A stretch of DNA of 60,476 nucleotides from NCBI RefSeq assembly GCF_001311175.1, contig NZ_BBAI01000013.1:1-60476 (forward strand), given 5' to 3'. Below are positions 20,736 through 28,585 of the stretch, one piece after another. The stretch's first letter is position 1. The number at the start of each line of letters is the position of its first letter. A program made the position numbers and the translations under genes. This DNA is from Lacticaseibacillus pantheris DSM 15945 = JCM 12539 = NBRC 106106. GTDB taxonomy: Bacteria > Bacillota > Bacilli > Lactobacillales > Lactobacillaceae. The notes beneath the pieces are model-generated. The model searched no databases. It had not been told where the DNA came from and was given only the letters and a program-made list of their open reading frames with translations.

Positions 20736-21686
20736 TTATGCTTCTGAGCCCACTTTGTCGTTTGCTGGATCCACTTCAGCGTAGTGTTGGCGAATGAATT
20801 GAGCGGATTGGGCGAGCTTGTTCTCCTCCTCCTTGGTCAAATCAAACTCCGCGCGGGCCAACACACCGTCCCGGCCGATGATGACTGGCGTGGATAGGTA
20901 TGAATTAAACTCTTCGTGCCAATTGGAAACGGCGAGTTCAGTGTGGGCGTCTTCCAGCACAGTGCGCGCGAGGCGAGTAGCAGCCGCCGCAATTGCGTAG
21001 TTAGTGTACTGCTTGCCCTTAAACACGGTAAACCCACCAATGCGTGAATCCTCATCGATGGCGTCGAGGTCAAGGTGCTTGCTGTCGACCAATTCAGTCA
21101 CGGGGTGGCCGAGTACACGTACGGTGGACCAGGCGGTGAACTGGGAGTTACCGTGCTCGCCCAGGTTGTAGCCGGTCACGGACCGCGGGTCGACGTCGAG
21201 GGCGTGACCAACGGCGCGACGCATGCGTGCCGAGTCCAGCATCGTGCCGGTACCCACCACGTGGTTGTACGGCAGGCCGGTAATTTGCTGGTAAATCGTG
21301 GTCATGATGTCGCACGGATTCGAGATACAGATAATTTTACCGTGGAACCCAACGCACTTAAGGTTGCGGGCAACATGCTTGACCTGCGTGGAGGTATACT
21401 CGAGTTCAGCAAAGCGGTCCGGGTTGGTCGCGGACTGCAGGCTGACCTTACCCACCGCGGAAATCACAATTTCTGCGTCGGCTACTGCTTCGTAGTCATT
21501 CGCAATCACGTTGGTATGGTGGGTTAAGTTCGCCATTGCGTCGGCAAAGTCGAGGGCGTCAGCGTTCGATTTAGCGGTGCGCTCGTCGATAATGACCAAA
21601 TCATCAACCATACCCGTGGCGACAATCTGGTGGGCGACCGCGCCGCCAACGTTACCCATGCCGATTACTGCAATTTTTCTAGTCAT
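20736..21686 (-). CDS. L-2-hydroxyisocaproate/L-lactate-type dehydrogenase, paralog 1
   Basis: NAD-dependent L-2-hydroxyacid dehydrogenase of the LDH/MDH superfamily. The Rossmann start is KIAVIGMGNVGGAVAHQI. The ISAVGK strand, CISNPCDIMTT loop, GTGTMLDSARMRRAVG segment (with catalytic Asp/Arg) and GEHGNSQFTAWS (catalytic His) are intact. These features, especially CISNPCD and the residue set after GTGTMLD, resemble L-HicDH more than canonical Ldh. It is 316 residues; ATG 21686 follows AAGGTGG. It likely reduces branched or aromatic 2-keto acids. Two further paralogs lie upstream. Confidence 0.88.
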   Translation of the reverse strand: MTRKIAVIGMGNVGGAVAHQIVATGMVDDLVIIDERTAKSNADALDFADAMANLTHHTNVIANDYEAVADAEIVISAVGKVSLQSATNPDRFAELEYTSTQVKHVARNLKCVGFHGKIICISNPCDIMTTIYQQITGLPYNHVVGTGTMLDSARMRRAVGHALDVDPRSVTGYNLGEHGNSQFTAWSTVRVLGHPVTELVDSKHLDLDAIDEDSRIGGFTVFKGKQYTNYAIAAAATRLARTVLEDAHTELAVSNWHEEFNSYLSTPVIIGRDGVLARAEFDLTKEEENKLAQSAQFIRQHYAEVDPANDKVGSEA

Positions 21687-21763
21687 AATCAATATCCACC
21701 TTTACCTTTAAATTCATTAACGATTAAAATAATGGCATTAAAATGTGAAAAAAATCAAGAAAA

Positions 21764-21781
21764 TTGTGACATTTTTCAAAT
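21764..21781 (+). promoter_or_regulatory. Candidate Rex operator upstream of dehydrogenase paralog 1
   Basis: TTGTGACATTTTTCAAAT resembles the Rex site TTGTGAAATATTTCACAA. A second, weaker TGTGAAAAAAATCA lies at about 21744-21757. Both are in the AT-rich promoter region of an NADH-linked reductase, which is the usual Rex target. Confidence 0.4.
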
Positions 21782-21844
21782 TATCGGTGTCATGACAGAT
21801 ACTTTAAAGTCGCGCAAGCCCGACATTACGTGACTGGCAATAAC

Positions 21845-21870
21845 AAAAAACCCCCACGAATTTGTGGGGG
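21845..21870 (-). terminator. Terminator of dehydrogenase paralog 2
   Basis: On the minus strand CCCCCAC pairs with GTGGGGG across a six-base loop and is followed by six T residues. Confidence 0.92.
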
Positions 21871-21903
21871 CTAATTTCAATTTGTGCTGGCTTAATTGGT
21901 CAA

Positions 21904-22836
21904 TTACACTTCAACGGACATGACCTGATTGAAGTGATCCTTAATGCAGTCAGCAGAGTGGCGTAACTTTTGTTGTTCATCGTCCGTTAACTGCCACTGC
22001 GTTTGTTGTTCAACACCATCTGCACCCACAATAACGGGGAAGGACAGGTAGCACTGCAAATCCGTGCGCCAGTTCGATACGGGCAACATGGTGCGGGCGT
22101 CCCGTAAAATGGTATCGGCGAGGCGTGTGGCGGCCGCCGCGATACCAAAGCTGGTGTAACCCTTACCAGCAAAGACGTCAAATGCGTCCATGCTAGAGTG
22201 GTGTTCAACGGAATCTAAGTCCAGGCCGACTTCGTCTTTGACGTCCACAATGGGCCGACCCATCACGCTGACTGTCGACCAAGCGGTGAACTGGGAGTTA
22301 CCGTGTTCACCCAGGTTGTACCCGCTAACGGAGCGCGGGTCCACCTGAAAGGCTTCGCCGACCGCCCGGCGCATCCGCGCTGAGTCCAGCATGGTACCGG
22401 TGCCCATAACGTGGTTGGCGGGTAAACCGGTGACCTGCTGGTAAATCATGGTCATGACGTCACACGGGTTCGAGATGCACACAATTTGCCCGTTGAAGCC
22501 AACCGCTCGCAAGTGTTCCGCCACGTCTTTGACCTGCGTGGATGTGTACTCGAGTTCGGCAAAACGGTCGGGGTGGTCCAGGGTGATCAGGTTAATTTTA
22601 CCCACCGCCGATATCACGATGTCCGCATCGGCGACGGCATCCCAATCGTTCATAACGATATCTGTATGGCGGGTGAGGTTGGCGGCCGCGTCTAAAAGGT
22701 CGTGGAAATCGGCGGTTAGTTTCTTGACGTCCTTGTCAATTAATACGAGTCGGTCAGTTAATCCCTGCGTCACGATTTGGTGGGCGACGGCTTCACCAAC
22801 ATGACCAATACCAATTACTGCAATTTTACGAGGCAA
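21904..22836 (-). CDS. L-2-hydroxyisocaproate/L-lactate-type dehydrogenase, paralog 2
   Basis: Same family as the neighbours but the most diverged. KIAVIGIGHVGEAVAHQI is the NAD site, CISNPCDVMTM and GTGTMLDSARMRRAVG are kept, and the catalytic His is in GEHGNSQFTAWS. The nucleotide-binding helix and the DKDVKKLTADFHDLLDAAAN region differ from paralogs 1 and 3, so cofactor or substrate preference may have shifted. TTG 22836 is chosen because GGGAG lies 10 bases upstream; an upstream extension to 22944 has no support. About 310 residues, with its own terminator. Confidence 0.86.
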   Translation of the reverse strand: MPRKIAVIGIGHVGEAVAHQIVTQGLTDRLVLIDKDVKKLTADFHDLLDAAANLTRHTDIVMNDWDAVADADIVISAVGKINLITLDHPDRFAELEYTSTQVKDVAEHLRAVGFNGQIVCISNPCDVMTMIYQQVTGLPANHVMGTGTMLDSARMRRAVGEAFQVDPRSVSGYNLGEHGNSQFTAWSTVSVMGRPIVDVKDEVGLDLDSVEHHSSMDAFDVFAGKGYTSFGIAAAATRLADTILRDARTMLPVSNWRTDLQCYLSFPVIVGADGVEQQTQWQLTDDEQQKLRHSADCIKDHFNQVMSVEV

Positions 22837-23068
22837 AATATTAGCTCCCTTAGTGGTTGATTTGGGGGTGGCGAATGTCGCCACCTGCTTGACTTGGTTA
22901 ACGCACTGCACTTGCAGTGTAGTATAGCGGCGCGGGATTGCCAAACAATTATGACGCCGCGATTAAATGACGGGGAAGGATGACTAAAAAAGGGCTCATT
23001 CGTACTCGATTCGTCGGGAATGGCGATGGTATTGCTGCTTACGTGACCTCATGCGACTCTAGGGCATC

Positions 23069-23100
23069 AAAAAAAAGCTAGCACCGTCATGTGCCAGCTT
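23069..23100 (-). terminator. Terminator of the aminotransferase-dehydrogenase operon
   Basis: On the minus strand AAGCTGGCAC pairs with GGTGCTAGCTT, followed by a T8 tract, just after dehydrogenase paralog 3. Confidence 0.88.
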
Positions 23101-23116
23101 TATGGACAGTGGTTGA

Positions 23117-24073
23117 CTACTGGTCAACGGCCGCCGCAAGCTCGTCGTTGGCTGGATCCACCTGCGCAAAGTGTTCCAGAATGAACGTGGCGGATTCTTG
23201 TAGCTTACGTTGCTCGTCAGCCGTGAGGTCGAAGCGAATACGCTCAATGACGCCGGCGCGGCCGACCACCACCGGAATAGATAAGTAGCATCCGTACTCC
23301 TCACGCCAGTTGGATACGGGTAGTTGCGTGTGGGCATCCTCTAGAATGGTGGTTGCAAGGCGTGTGGCAGCGGCGGCAATACCGTAGTTGGTGTACGCCT
23401 TGCCCTTAACCACCGTGTAACCACCCATTTTGGAATCCTCATCAATGGCGTTCAGGTCCAGGTTACGCTCCTTTGCCAGTTGGCTGATGGGGTGTCCCAG
23501 CACGTGGACGGTGGACCAAGCCGTGAACTGCGAGTTGCCGTGTTCACCCAGGTTGTAGCCCTCGACGGAGCGGGGGTCGACCTGGAGCGCGTGCCCGACC
23601 GCCCGGTGCATACGGGCTGAATCGAGCATCGTACCCGTGCCCATTACCTGATTGTGAGGTAGGCCGGTCACACGCTGATAGATCATGGTCATGATGTCAC
23701 ACGGATTAGAAATACAGATAATCTTACCGTGGAACCCGACTTCCTTGAGGCGTTGCGCAACCAGCTTAACCTGATTGGAAGTGAAACCGAGTTCAGCAAA
23801 GCGGTCCGGGTTGTCGAGCGATTGCAAACCGATGTTGCCCACCGCCGAGATGACGACCTCCGCGTGCGCGACCGCCTGGTAGTCATTCACGATAATGTTG
23901 GTGTGGTGTGTCAGGTTGGCCTGGGCGTCCTCAAAGTCGAGGGCGTCAGCTTCAACTTTGCCTTCACGCCGGTCGATGAGTATGAGGTCGTCCGCCATCC
24001 CCGAGGTGACGATTTGATGGGCCACGGCCCCGCCGACGTTGCCGACACCGATTACTGCAATTGTTCGAGTCAT
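23117..24073 (-). CDS. L-2-hydroxyisocaproate/L-lactate-type dehydrogenase, paralog 3
   Basis: 318 residues. TIAVIGVGNVGGAVAHQI binds NAD. CISNPCDIMTM, GTGTMLDSARMHRAVG and GEHGNSQFTAWS carry the catalytic residues. It is close to paralog 1 (same spacing, many identical blocks), suggesting duplication. ATG 24073 follows GGAGGAAA. It is the last gene of the leftward operon containing the aminotransferase and the D-specific dehydrogenase. It would therefore reduce the keto acids produced by the aminotransferase to L-hydroxy acids. Confidence 0.88.
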   Translation of the reverse strand: MTRTIAVIGVGNVGGAVAHQIVTSGMADDLILIDRREGKVEADALDFEDAQANLTHHTNIIVNDYQAVAHAEVVISAVGNIGLQSLDNPDRFAELGFTSNQVKLVAQRLKEVGFHGKIICISNPCDIMTMIYQRVTGLPHNQVMGTGTMLDSARMHRAVGHALQVDPRSVEGYNLGEHGNSQFTAWSTVHVLGHPISQLAKERNLDLNAIDEDSKMGGYTVVKGKAYTNYGIAAAATRLATTILEDAHTQLPVSNWREEYGCYLSIPVVVGRAGVIERIRFDLTADEQRKLQESATFILEHFAQVDPANDELAAAVDQ

Positions 24074-24142
24074 TAATATTTCCTCCAAAGTAGTTAAATG
24101 TAGTGATTAATGCTTGTTGATGCTTAAACTTATAAACCGTGG

Positions 24143-25198
24143 TTATTCACCGAGCTGGGCGTCCTGTGGTTTAATCAACCCCAGCTGGTTCACGAACAAC
24201 CACTTTAACCCGCCGGCTGCGAGGACCGGAATCACCACAAAGGTGAGGAGGACCCGCAGCCAGACCAAAACTCCATGTGACTGTTGAAGCGCCGTGAGCG
24301 GCCCAATCAACCCCGCAAAGCCGAAACCAGCTGAAAACGGCGTACCGTTCATTTGTAATAAGCTGGCTGCTCCGCCACAGATACCCGCCCCAATGATTAC
24401 TGGTACAAAGAGCAGGGGACGGCGGAGCATGTTAGCCATCTGAATCTTGGGTGACCCTAAGAAGTGGGCGAGTGTGCCGCCGAGTGGGTTCGCGCTGGCC
24501 CCAATCCATGCCAGGGTGAAACTGGCGACCACAATGCCGGCGTTCGCCGCCCCGGAACCGATGCCCGTGAGCGCGATTGCCATCGCAATGCCGACAGACG
24601 ATAGTGGGCTCACAATCAGTACCGCAAAGATGATGCCGAGCACGATCCCATTAGGATGGGGGTCAGGTGGGTGGCACTGGCTACCAGTTGTCCAACAAAA
24701 GTTTGAACGGCGACCATTGCCGGCAGGGTCAGTATCCCAATACCGCCACCAATAATGAGGACGATGGTGGGTTCAATAACCAGTTTCAGTTGTCCCAGAT
24801 GGCGGTGGATTAGTAGTACCATCGCCGCGCTGATAAAGGTGGTCAGCATAATGTTGAGGATGGACCGTGCCGTTAAAGACGAACGCGCCTTTGCTCGTGG
24901 TGATGGCTCCGGAAGAAACGAAGGTCGCAAGGGCAATACAGGCTGCGTCCAGCGTTTCAAGTCGTAGCATGTGGCCCACCGCCATTGCTGCAAAGACACT
25001 GAGTAGGGACTGCGCAACGGTGACCATCATGGTAATGGCACCAGCGACGTGGTTGCCGGGAAATAGTGCCAGAATCTGGCTGGTAAGTGCGGCCGGAATG
25101 AGGGCCACTACCACCCCGAGACTACTACCGTTGAGTACGTCCAGGGTAAACTGTTTGATTCCGATTGCGGGGGCGTTGTTTGTGGCATTAGCTGACAT
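24143..25198 (-). CDS. PfoR/PTS EIIC-like membrane protein, two frameshifts
   Basis: Hydrophobic protein with about ten membrane segments, resembling the PTS_EIIC_2 (PfoR-type) family rather than an ordinary sugar EIIC. The N-terminus KQFTLDVLNGSSLGVVVALIP and the later GIGSGAANAGIVVAS and ANPLGGTLAHFLGSPKIQMAN segments support this. The frame breaks near 24870 and at a GGG near 24650. Joined length is about 351 residues, normal. RBS GAGGAAA precedes ATG 25198. Its place between two 2-hydroxyacid dehydrogenases hints at transport or sensing of a hydroxy acid or keto acid, which is inference only. Confidence 0.72.
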
Positions 25199-25240
25199 AA
25201 ATAGTTTCCTCGTTGTCTTAGTGTTGGTTACGGCGGTTGA

Positions 25241-26239
25241 CTAACGTGAGATTGCGTTTTTAGGCTGCTCACCGTTGAGGACGGCCAGGACGTCGTCAAG
25301 TGCGATGTCCACCATGTTTTGGACGGCAATGTTGGTGTAAAAGCCGATGTGTGGCGTCAGGATGACGTTGTCCATTGCGTTTAGTTCCTTAATCTGCGGC
25401 GTGGCGTCCAGGCCGACTTTGCTGAGGTCGCGGGTAAACACTGCCGCCTCGCCCTCGACCGTATCCAATGCGGCCATGGCGAGTTCGTGGTTCTTCAGCG
25501 CGGTAATCAGCGCTGCCGTGTCGACCACTGGGCCGCGGCTGGCGTTGACCAAGCCGGATGTTGGTTGCATGAGTTTGAGGTCGTCAGCACCAATCAGGCC
25601 GGTGGAGGTGGGGTTCAGGTCGACGTGCAGCGATACCACGTCAGATTGCTCGAGGACCTTTGCTTTGGTCGTGTAGGTCACGATATCGCGCAAGTCGTCA
25701 CGTTCCTGGACGTCGTATGCGAGCACCTTTGCGCCCAACAGGTGGAGCATCTGGGCCAAGGTGCCCCCAATGCGACCGGCACCGATAATACCGATTGTGG
25801 TGGAGTGAATTTCTTTAGCTTGGAGCCCGTTGAAGTCAAAGTTGTTGTTCCGGACCCGCGCATCGATCAGGGGACTCTGCCGCAGAATACGGAAGATGGA
25901 CATCAGGGCGTGCTCGGCCACGCTTCGTGGGGAGTATGCCGGAACGTTGGTCACGGTCAGCCCGGCAGCTGCGGCGGCGTCGAGGTTGATGGTATCAACT
26001 CCGGCAGTCCGCGTGGTGAGCTGGTGAATGCCGTAACTGGCTAGCTGTGTGTACACGGTATCGTCGCCGATGGGGCCGCGCTGTTGAATAACAATGCCAT
26101 CGTAGCCCTGGGCTAGCTGCACCGTATCGCCGTGGAGCACGACATCGTTGGTGTCAATCGTCAGGTTGTGGGCGGCAGCGTACGCCTGAATGGCTGGCTG
26201 CTCATCGTCGCGAACACAATACATTAAAATTTTGGTCAT
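25241..26239 (-). CDS. D-2-hydroxyacid dehydrogenase (D-lactate/D-HicDH type)
   Basis: NAD-dependent reductase of 2-keto acids to D-hydroxy acids. TRTAGVDTINL begins the catalytic domain, the NAD motif is GIIGAGRIGGTLAQ, substrate Arg lies in NASRGPVVD, Glu in ALDTVEGE, and the catalytic His in TPHIGFYT. It is 332 residues, typical of D-LDH/D-HicDH. In an operon with an AraT-like aminotransferase it probably forms D-phenyllactate and related acids. AAGGAGG is seen upstream of the ATG. Confidence 0.92.
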   Translation of the reverse strand: MTKILMYCVRDDEQPAIQAYAAAHNLTIDTNDVVLHGDTVQLAQGYDGIVIQQRGPIGDDTVYTQLASYGIHQLTTRTAGVDTINLDAAAAAGLTVTNVPAYSPRSVAEHALMSIFRILRQSPLIDARVRNNNFDFNGLQAKEIHSTTIGIIGAGRIGGTLAQMLHLLGAKVLAYDVQERDDLRDIVTYTTKAKVLEQSDVVSLHVDLNPTSTGLIGADDLKLMQPTSGLVNASRGPVVDTAALITALKNHELAMAALDTVEGEAAVFTRDLSKVGLDATPQIKELNAMDNVILTPHIGFYTNIAVQNMVDIALDDVLAVLNGEQPKNAISR

Positions 26240-26250
26240 CTTGTGCCTCC

Positions 26251-27452
26251 TTAGGCCGTATGGGTTGCGCGGTAATCATCAACGTATTCTTGTAGACGAC
26301 GCATGGCCTCGGTGAGGTTGTCCATGGACGCGGCGTAACTAAGCCGCACGTGGCCCTCACCACCGGGACCAAACCCGCCACCGGGAATCAGCGCGACGGC
26401 GTTTTTGCGGACCAGGTCGTAACAGAATTCGGTGTCGTCCTGAATCAGGTCAGCGGGAATCTTAGCAAAGACGTAAAAGGCACCGTTTGGTTCGGAATAC
26501 CGAAGCCCATTGCGCTCATTTTGGCAACGACCAGGTCGCGTCGTTTGAGGTATTCAGCCTTCATGGCCAGGGTGTCCTGACGTCCTTCCTCCGTACTCAT
26601 TGCTTCGTAGGCGCCGGCCATAGCGGGATTCGACGCTGAGGTGACGTTGAACGCGTGGGCCAAGCTAACGCGCCGCATCAGCTCTGCGGGACCAGCGATA
26701 AGACCAATCCGCCAACCAGTCATGGCGTGGGATTTTGATACGCCGTTGATCAGCAAGGTTTGTTCAGGTAATGCCTTGGCAAAGCTGAAGTGCGTGCCGT
26801 CGTACGTGAGCTCGGAGTAGATCTCATCCGAAATCACGGTGACGTCAGTTTCGCGCAACACATCTGCGAGCGCCCGAACTTGTGCCTCGTTATAGGTGAC
26901 ACCGGTGGGGTTGGACGGGAAGTTCAGTAGCACTGCTTTGAGGTGATCGCACCGGGCAATACCAGCTTTGAGCTGTTCTGGTGTGAAGACAAAGCCGGTA
27001 CTGCTGGTATCAACGTAAACTGGTTCCGCCCCATTAATGCGAATGAGCTGGTCGTACAGGGAGAACGTTGGGCTCGGCATCAGTACTTGGTCACCAGGGT
27101 TGAGCAAAGTATCGAGGGCTGCGTGTAGTCCTTCGGTAGCCCCCACGGTTACGGCAATCTCCGTGTTAGGGTCGTAGTCCAGGCCGTAACGATCGCTGAG
27201 AAAATCTGCGGCCGCCTGGCGCACCTTTGGCCAGCCATTGGACGGACCGTAGTGCGATTCATCATTATTGATGGAATCAATTGCCGCTTGTTTGATGTGT
27301 TCCGGAACGTTAAAGTCCGGTTCACCGAGTGAGAGCTTGATGACGTTGGGAATTTTGCTGGCCTCAGCATCAAATACGCGGATGGGGTTGGCCCCGAGAC
27401 CGTCATAGGTATGGTCTAAATCCTTTAACAAACTTGGTTTAGTTTTGGGCAT
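26251..27452 (-). CDS. AraT-like pyridoxal-phosphate aminotransferase, one frameshift
   Basis: Fold type I aminotransferase that moves amino groups from aromatic or branched amino acids to 2-oxoglutarate. It resembles lactococcal AraT throughout: NVIKLSLGEPDFNVPEHIK, LNFPSNPTGVTYNE, SDEIYSELTYDG, and the PLP lysine in GVSKSHAMTGWRIGL. An indel near 26490 breaks the frame; the other frame completes GAFYVFAKIPADLIQ, IPGGGFGPGGEGHVRLSYA and AMRRLQEYV. Joined length is about 400 residues. AAGGAAG precedes the ATG. It heads the operon with the dehydrogenases and lies downstream of the attenuator at 27799-28060. Aromatic specificity is inferred from similarity and the leader peptide. Confidence 0.88.
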
Positions 27453-27528
27453 GGTGTAACTTCCTTTCTGTTGGTGGATATGTAGTGGTAGGGACGGGGA
27501 GGAGGATTGGGGATGAAACGTGGTCGTG

Positions 27529-27762
27529 GCAGAGAGTCAGTGCTAAAGCTGGTAGGGCGAGTACGCTGCTTTGCGCGATCTGACAACTGTCAAACCAGTG
27601 AATGAATGCTCCAGTCTCTCGCACACGCTCCGCGGGTGCTCCGAGTAGCAGAGAGTCAGTGCTAAAGCTGGTAGGCGGGTACGCTGCTTTGCGCGATCTG
27701 ACAACTGTCAAACCAGTAAATGCTCCAGTCTCTCGGCGGTGCTGACGCACAGCCTCCGAGTA
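27529..27762. repeat. Tandem repeat of about 117 bp in the aminotransferase 5' region
   Basis: Unit 1 (27529-27647) and unit 2 (27648-27762) share GCAGAGAGTCAGTGCTAAAG, a CGCTGCTTTGCGCGATCTGA block, CAACTGTCAAACCAGT, GCTCCAGTCTCTCG and CCGAGTA. A third, partial unit begins at 27763 as a complete hairpin. The repeats would be transcribed in the leader of the aminotransferase message. Confidence 0.85.
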
Positions 27763-27796
27763 GCAGAGAGTAAGTGCTAAAGCACTAACTCTCTGC
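27763..27796 (-). repeat. TTTA-capped hairpin, member c
   Basis: On the minus strand: GCAGAGAGT, T/T mismatch, AGTGC, TTTA loop, GCACT, ACTCTCTGC. It starts directly after the T-tract of the attenuator terminator. Confidence 0.8.
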
Positions 27797-27798
27797 GT

Positions 27799-27850
27799 AA
27801 AAAAAATCCGCCCCCCGGAGCTTCGCGAATGCGAAACATCTGGGTGGCGG
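27799..27850 (-). terminator. Attenuator terminator ahead of the aminotransferase
   Basis: On the minus strand CCGCCACCC (27850-27842) pairs with GGGGGGCGG (27816-27808), with TTCGC/GCGAA pairing inside the loop and a T8 tract at 27806-27799. It lies between the leader peptide and the aminotransferase start. Confidence 0.85.
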
Positions 27851-27943
27851 TAGTTGACCTAAAAAAATCGGTTGACCACTGTACACGCAGATGCCTCATG
27901 TCATCCGCGTGCCACGCTCAATAGCTCTTGGCCCTCGGATGAC
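27837..27943 (-). promoter_or_regulatory. Alternative hairpins of a translation-coupled attenuator
   Basis: Minus-strand pairings: 1:2 is GTCATCCG (27943-27936) with CGGATGAC (27907-27900). 2:3 is CACGCGGATG (27911-27902) with CATCTGCGTG (27893-27884). 3:4 is CATCTG plus GTGG (27893-27888, 27879-27876) with CCAC plus CAGATG (27847-27844, 27842-27837), which takes up the 5' half of the terminator. Segment 1 begins on the last base of the leader stop codon. These pairings exclude each other in the order expected for an attenuator. Confidence 0.7.
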
Positions 27944-27999
27944 TACCCGAAAAACCAAAAGGCGTACGTGCGTGCAACTGTGATCAGTGATTGTTTCAT
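27943..27999 (-). CDS. Leader peptide MKQSLITVARTYAFWFFG
   Basis: An 18-residue frame with a strong Shine-Dalgarno (GAGAGGAG, 8 bases before ATG 27999) and TAG at 27943. It ends in an aromatic run, TYAFWFFG, with one Tyr, one Trp and three Phe codons in the last seven sense codons. It is too short for a functional protein and is followed at once by competing hairpins and a terminator ahead of an AraT-like gene. It therefore most likely senses aromatic aminoacyl-tRNA supply through ribosome position. Confidence 0.75.
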   Translation of the reverse strand: MKQSLITVARTYAFWFFG

Positions 28000-28033
28000 T
28001 AGGAAAACTCCTCTCGTCTTCTATGTGGACGAT

Positions 28034-28060
28034 ATTATAGCAATGTGAGAAACGTGTCAA
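28034..28060 (-). promoter_or_regulatory. Promoter of the leader peptide-aminotransferase operon
   Basis: Minus strand TTGACA (28060-28055), a 15-base spacer and TATAAT (28039-28034), both perfect consensus boxes, about 35 bases upstream of the leader ATG. Confidence 0.8.
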
Positions 28061-28084
28061 TAGTTTTTTTAATTTTAACTTTGA

Positions 28085-28585
28085 CTACGCGCGCGTTAAT
28101 GCCTTCTTTACGCCCGTCCGTTCATATTCCGTCAGGGTAGTGCTCATTGCATCGTAAATCCGCCGAGCCTCTTCCTTGTTACCACGGAGTTCGAAAAGAC
28201 CAATAAGTGGACTGTTGTAGCGGTTGGCGTAGTGCTTGGCCGTCAACCCAAACTGCGCGTTGAAGTTACGGTTGCCACTGCCAACAATCCCAATCAGATT
28301 GTCCGTGTTGCCGTCATCCAGCTCGTCGCGGAGGTCCACCGTCAACGTTTCCTGGTAGCCCGTGTGCATCCCGTCCCCACCGTCCAGGTAGGTTGGCACT
28401 AAGACAAAGTAGGGGCCAGCATCCAGCACCCGCTCGTCAAACTGCTCCGTGTACTCGTAGAAGTTTACGTCCCGGGAGTCAGCGTCCATGGCCTGTGCCT
28501 TGACCGCGTGCTGTTTCAGTAGCTTGGTAAAGGCCCGCGTGTTGCCGCTAATACTGATAAAAACAACGTTAATTGGTGCTGCCAT
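28085..28585 (-). CDS. nrdI: Class Ib ribonucleotide reductase flavodoxin
   Basis: Flavodoxin-like protein that supplies the oxidant to build the Mn-tyrosyl radical of NrdF. SISGNTRAFTKLL is the FMN phosphate loop, and GNRNFNAQFGLTAKHYA the second flavin loop. It has 166 residues. Its start overlaps the nrdF stop by 17 bases, so the two are translationally coupled. Confidence 0.93.
   Translation of the reverse strand: MAAPINVVFISISGNTRAFTKLLKQHAVKAQAMDADSRDVNFYEYTEQFDERVLDAGPYFVLVPTYLDGGDGMHTGYQETLTVDLRDELDDGNTDNLIGIVGSGNRNFNAQFGLTAKHYANRYNSPLIGLFELRGNKEEARRIYDAMSTTLTEYERTGVKKALTRA

Noticed and set aside
27529..27762. CRISPR array
   Set aside because: Only two long units with no spacer pattern; they are tandem duplications.
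27453..28034. T-box riboswitch
   Set aside because: No T-box core (TGGNACCGCG-like) is seen; the leader peptide with exclusive hairpins fits better.
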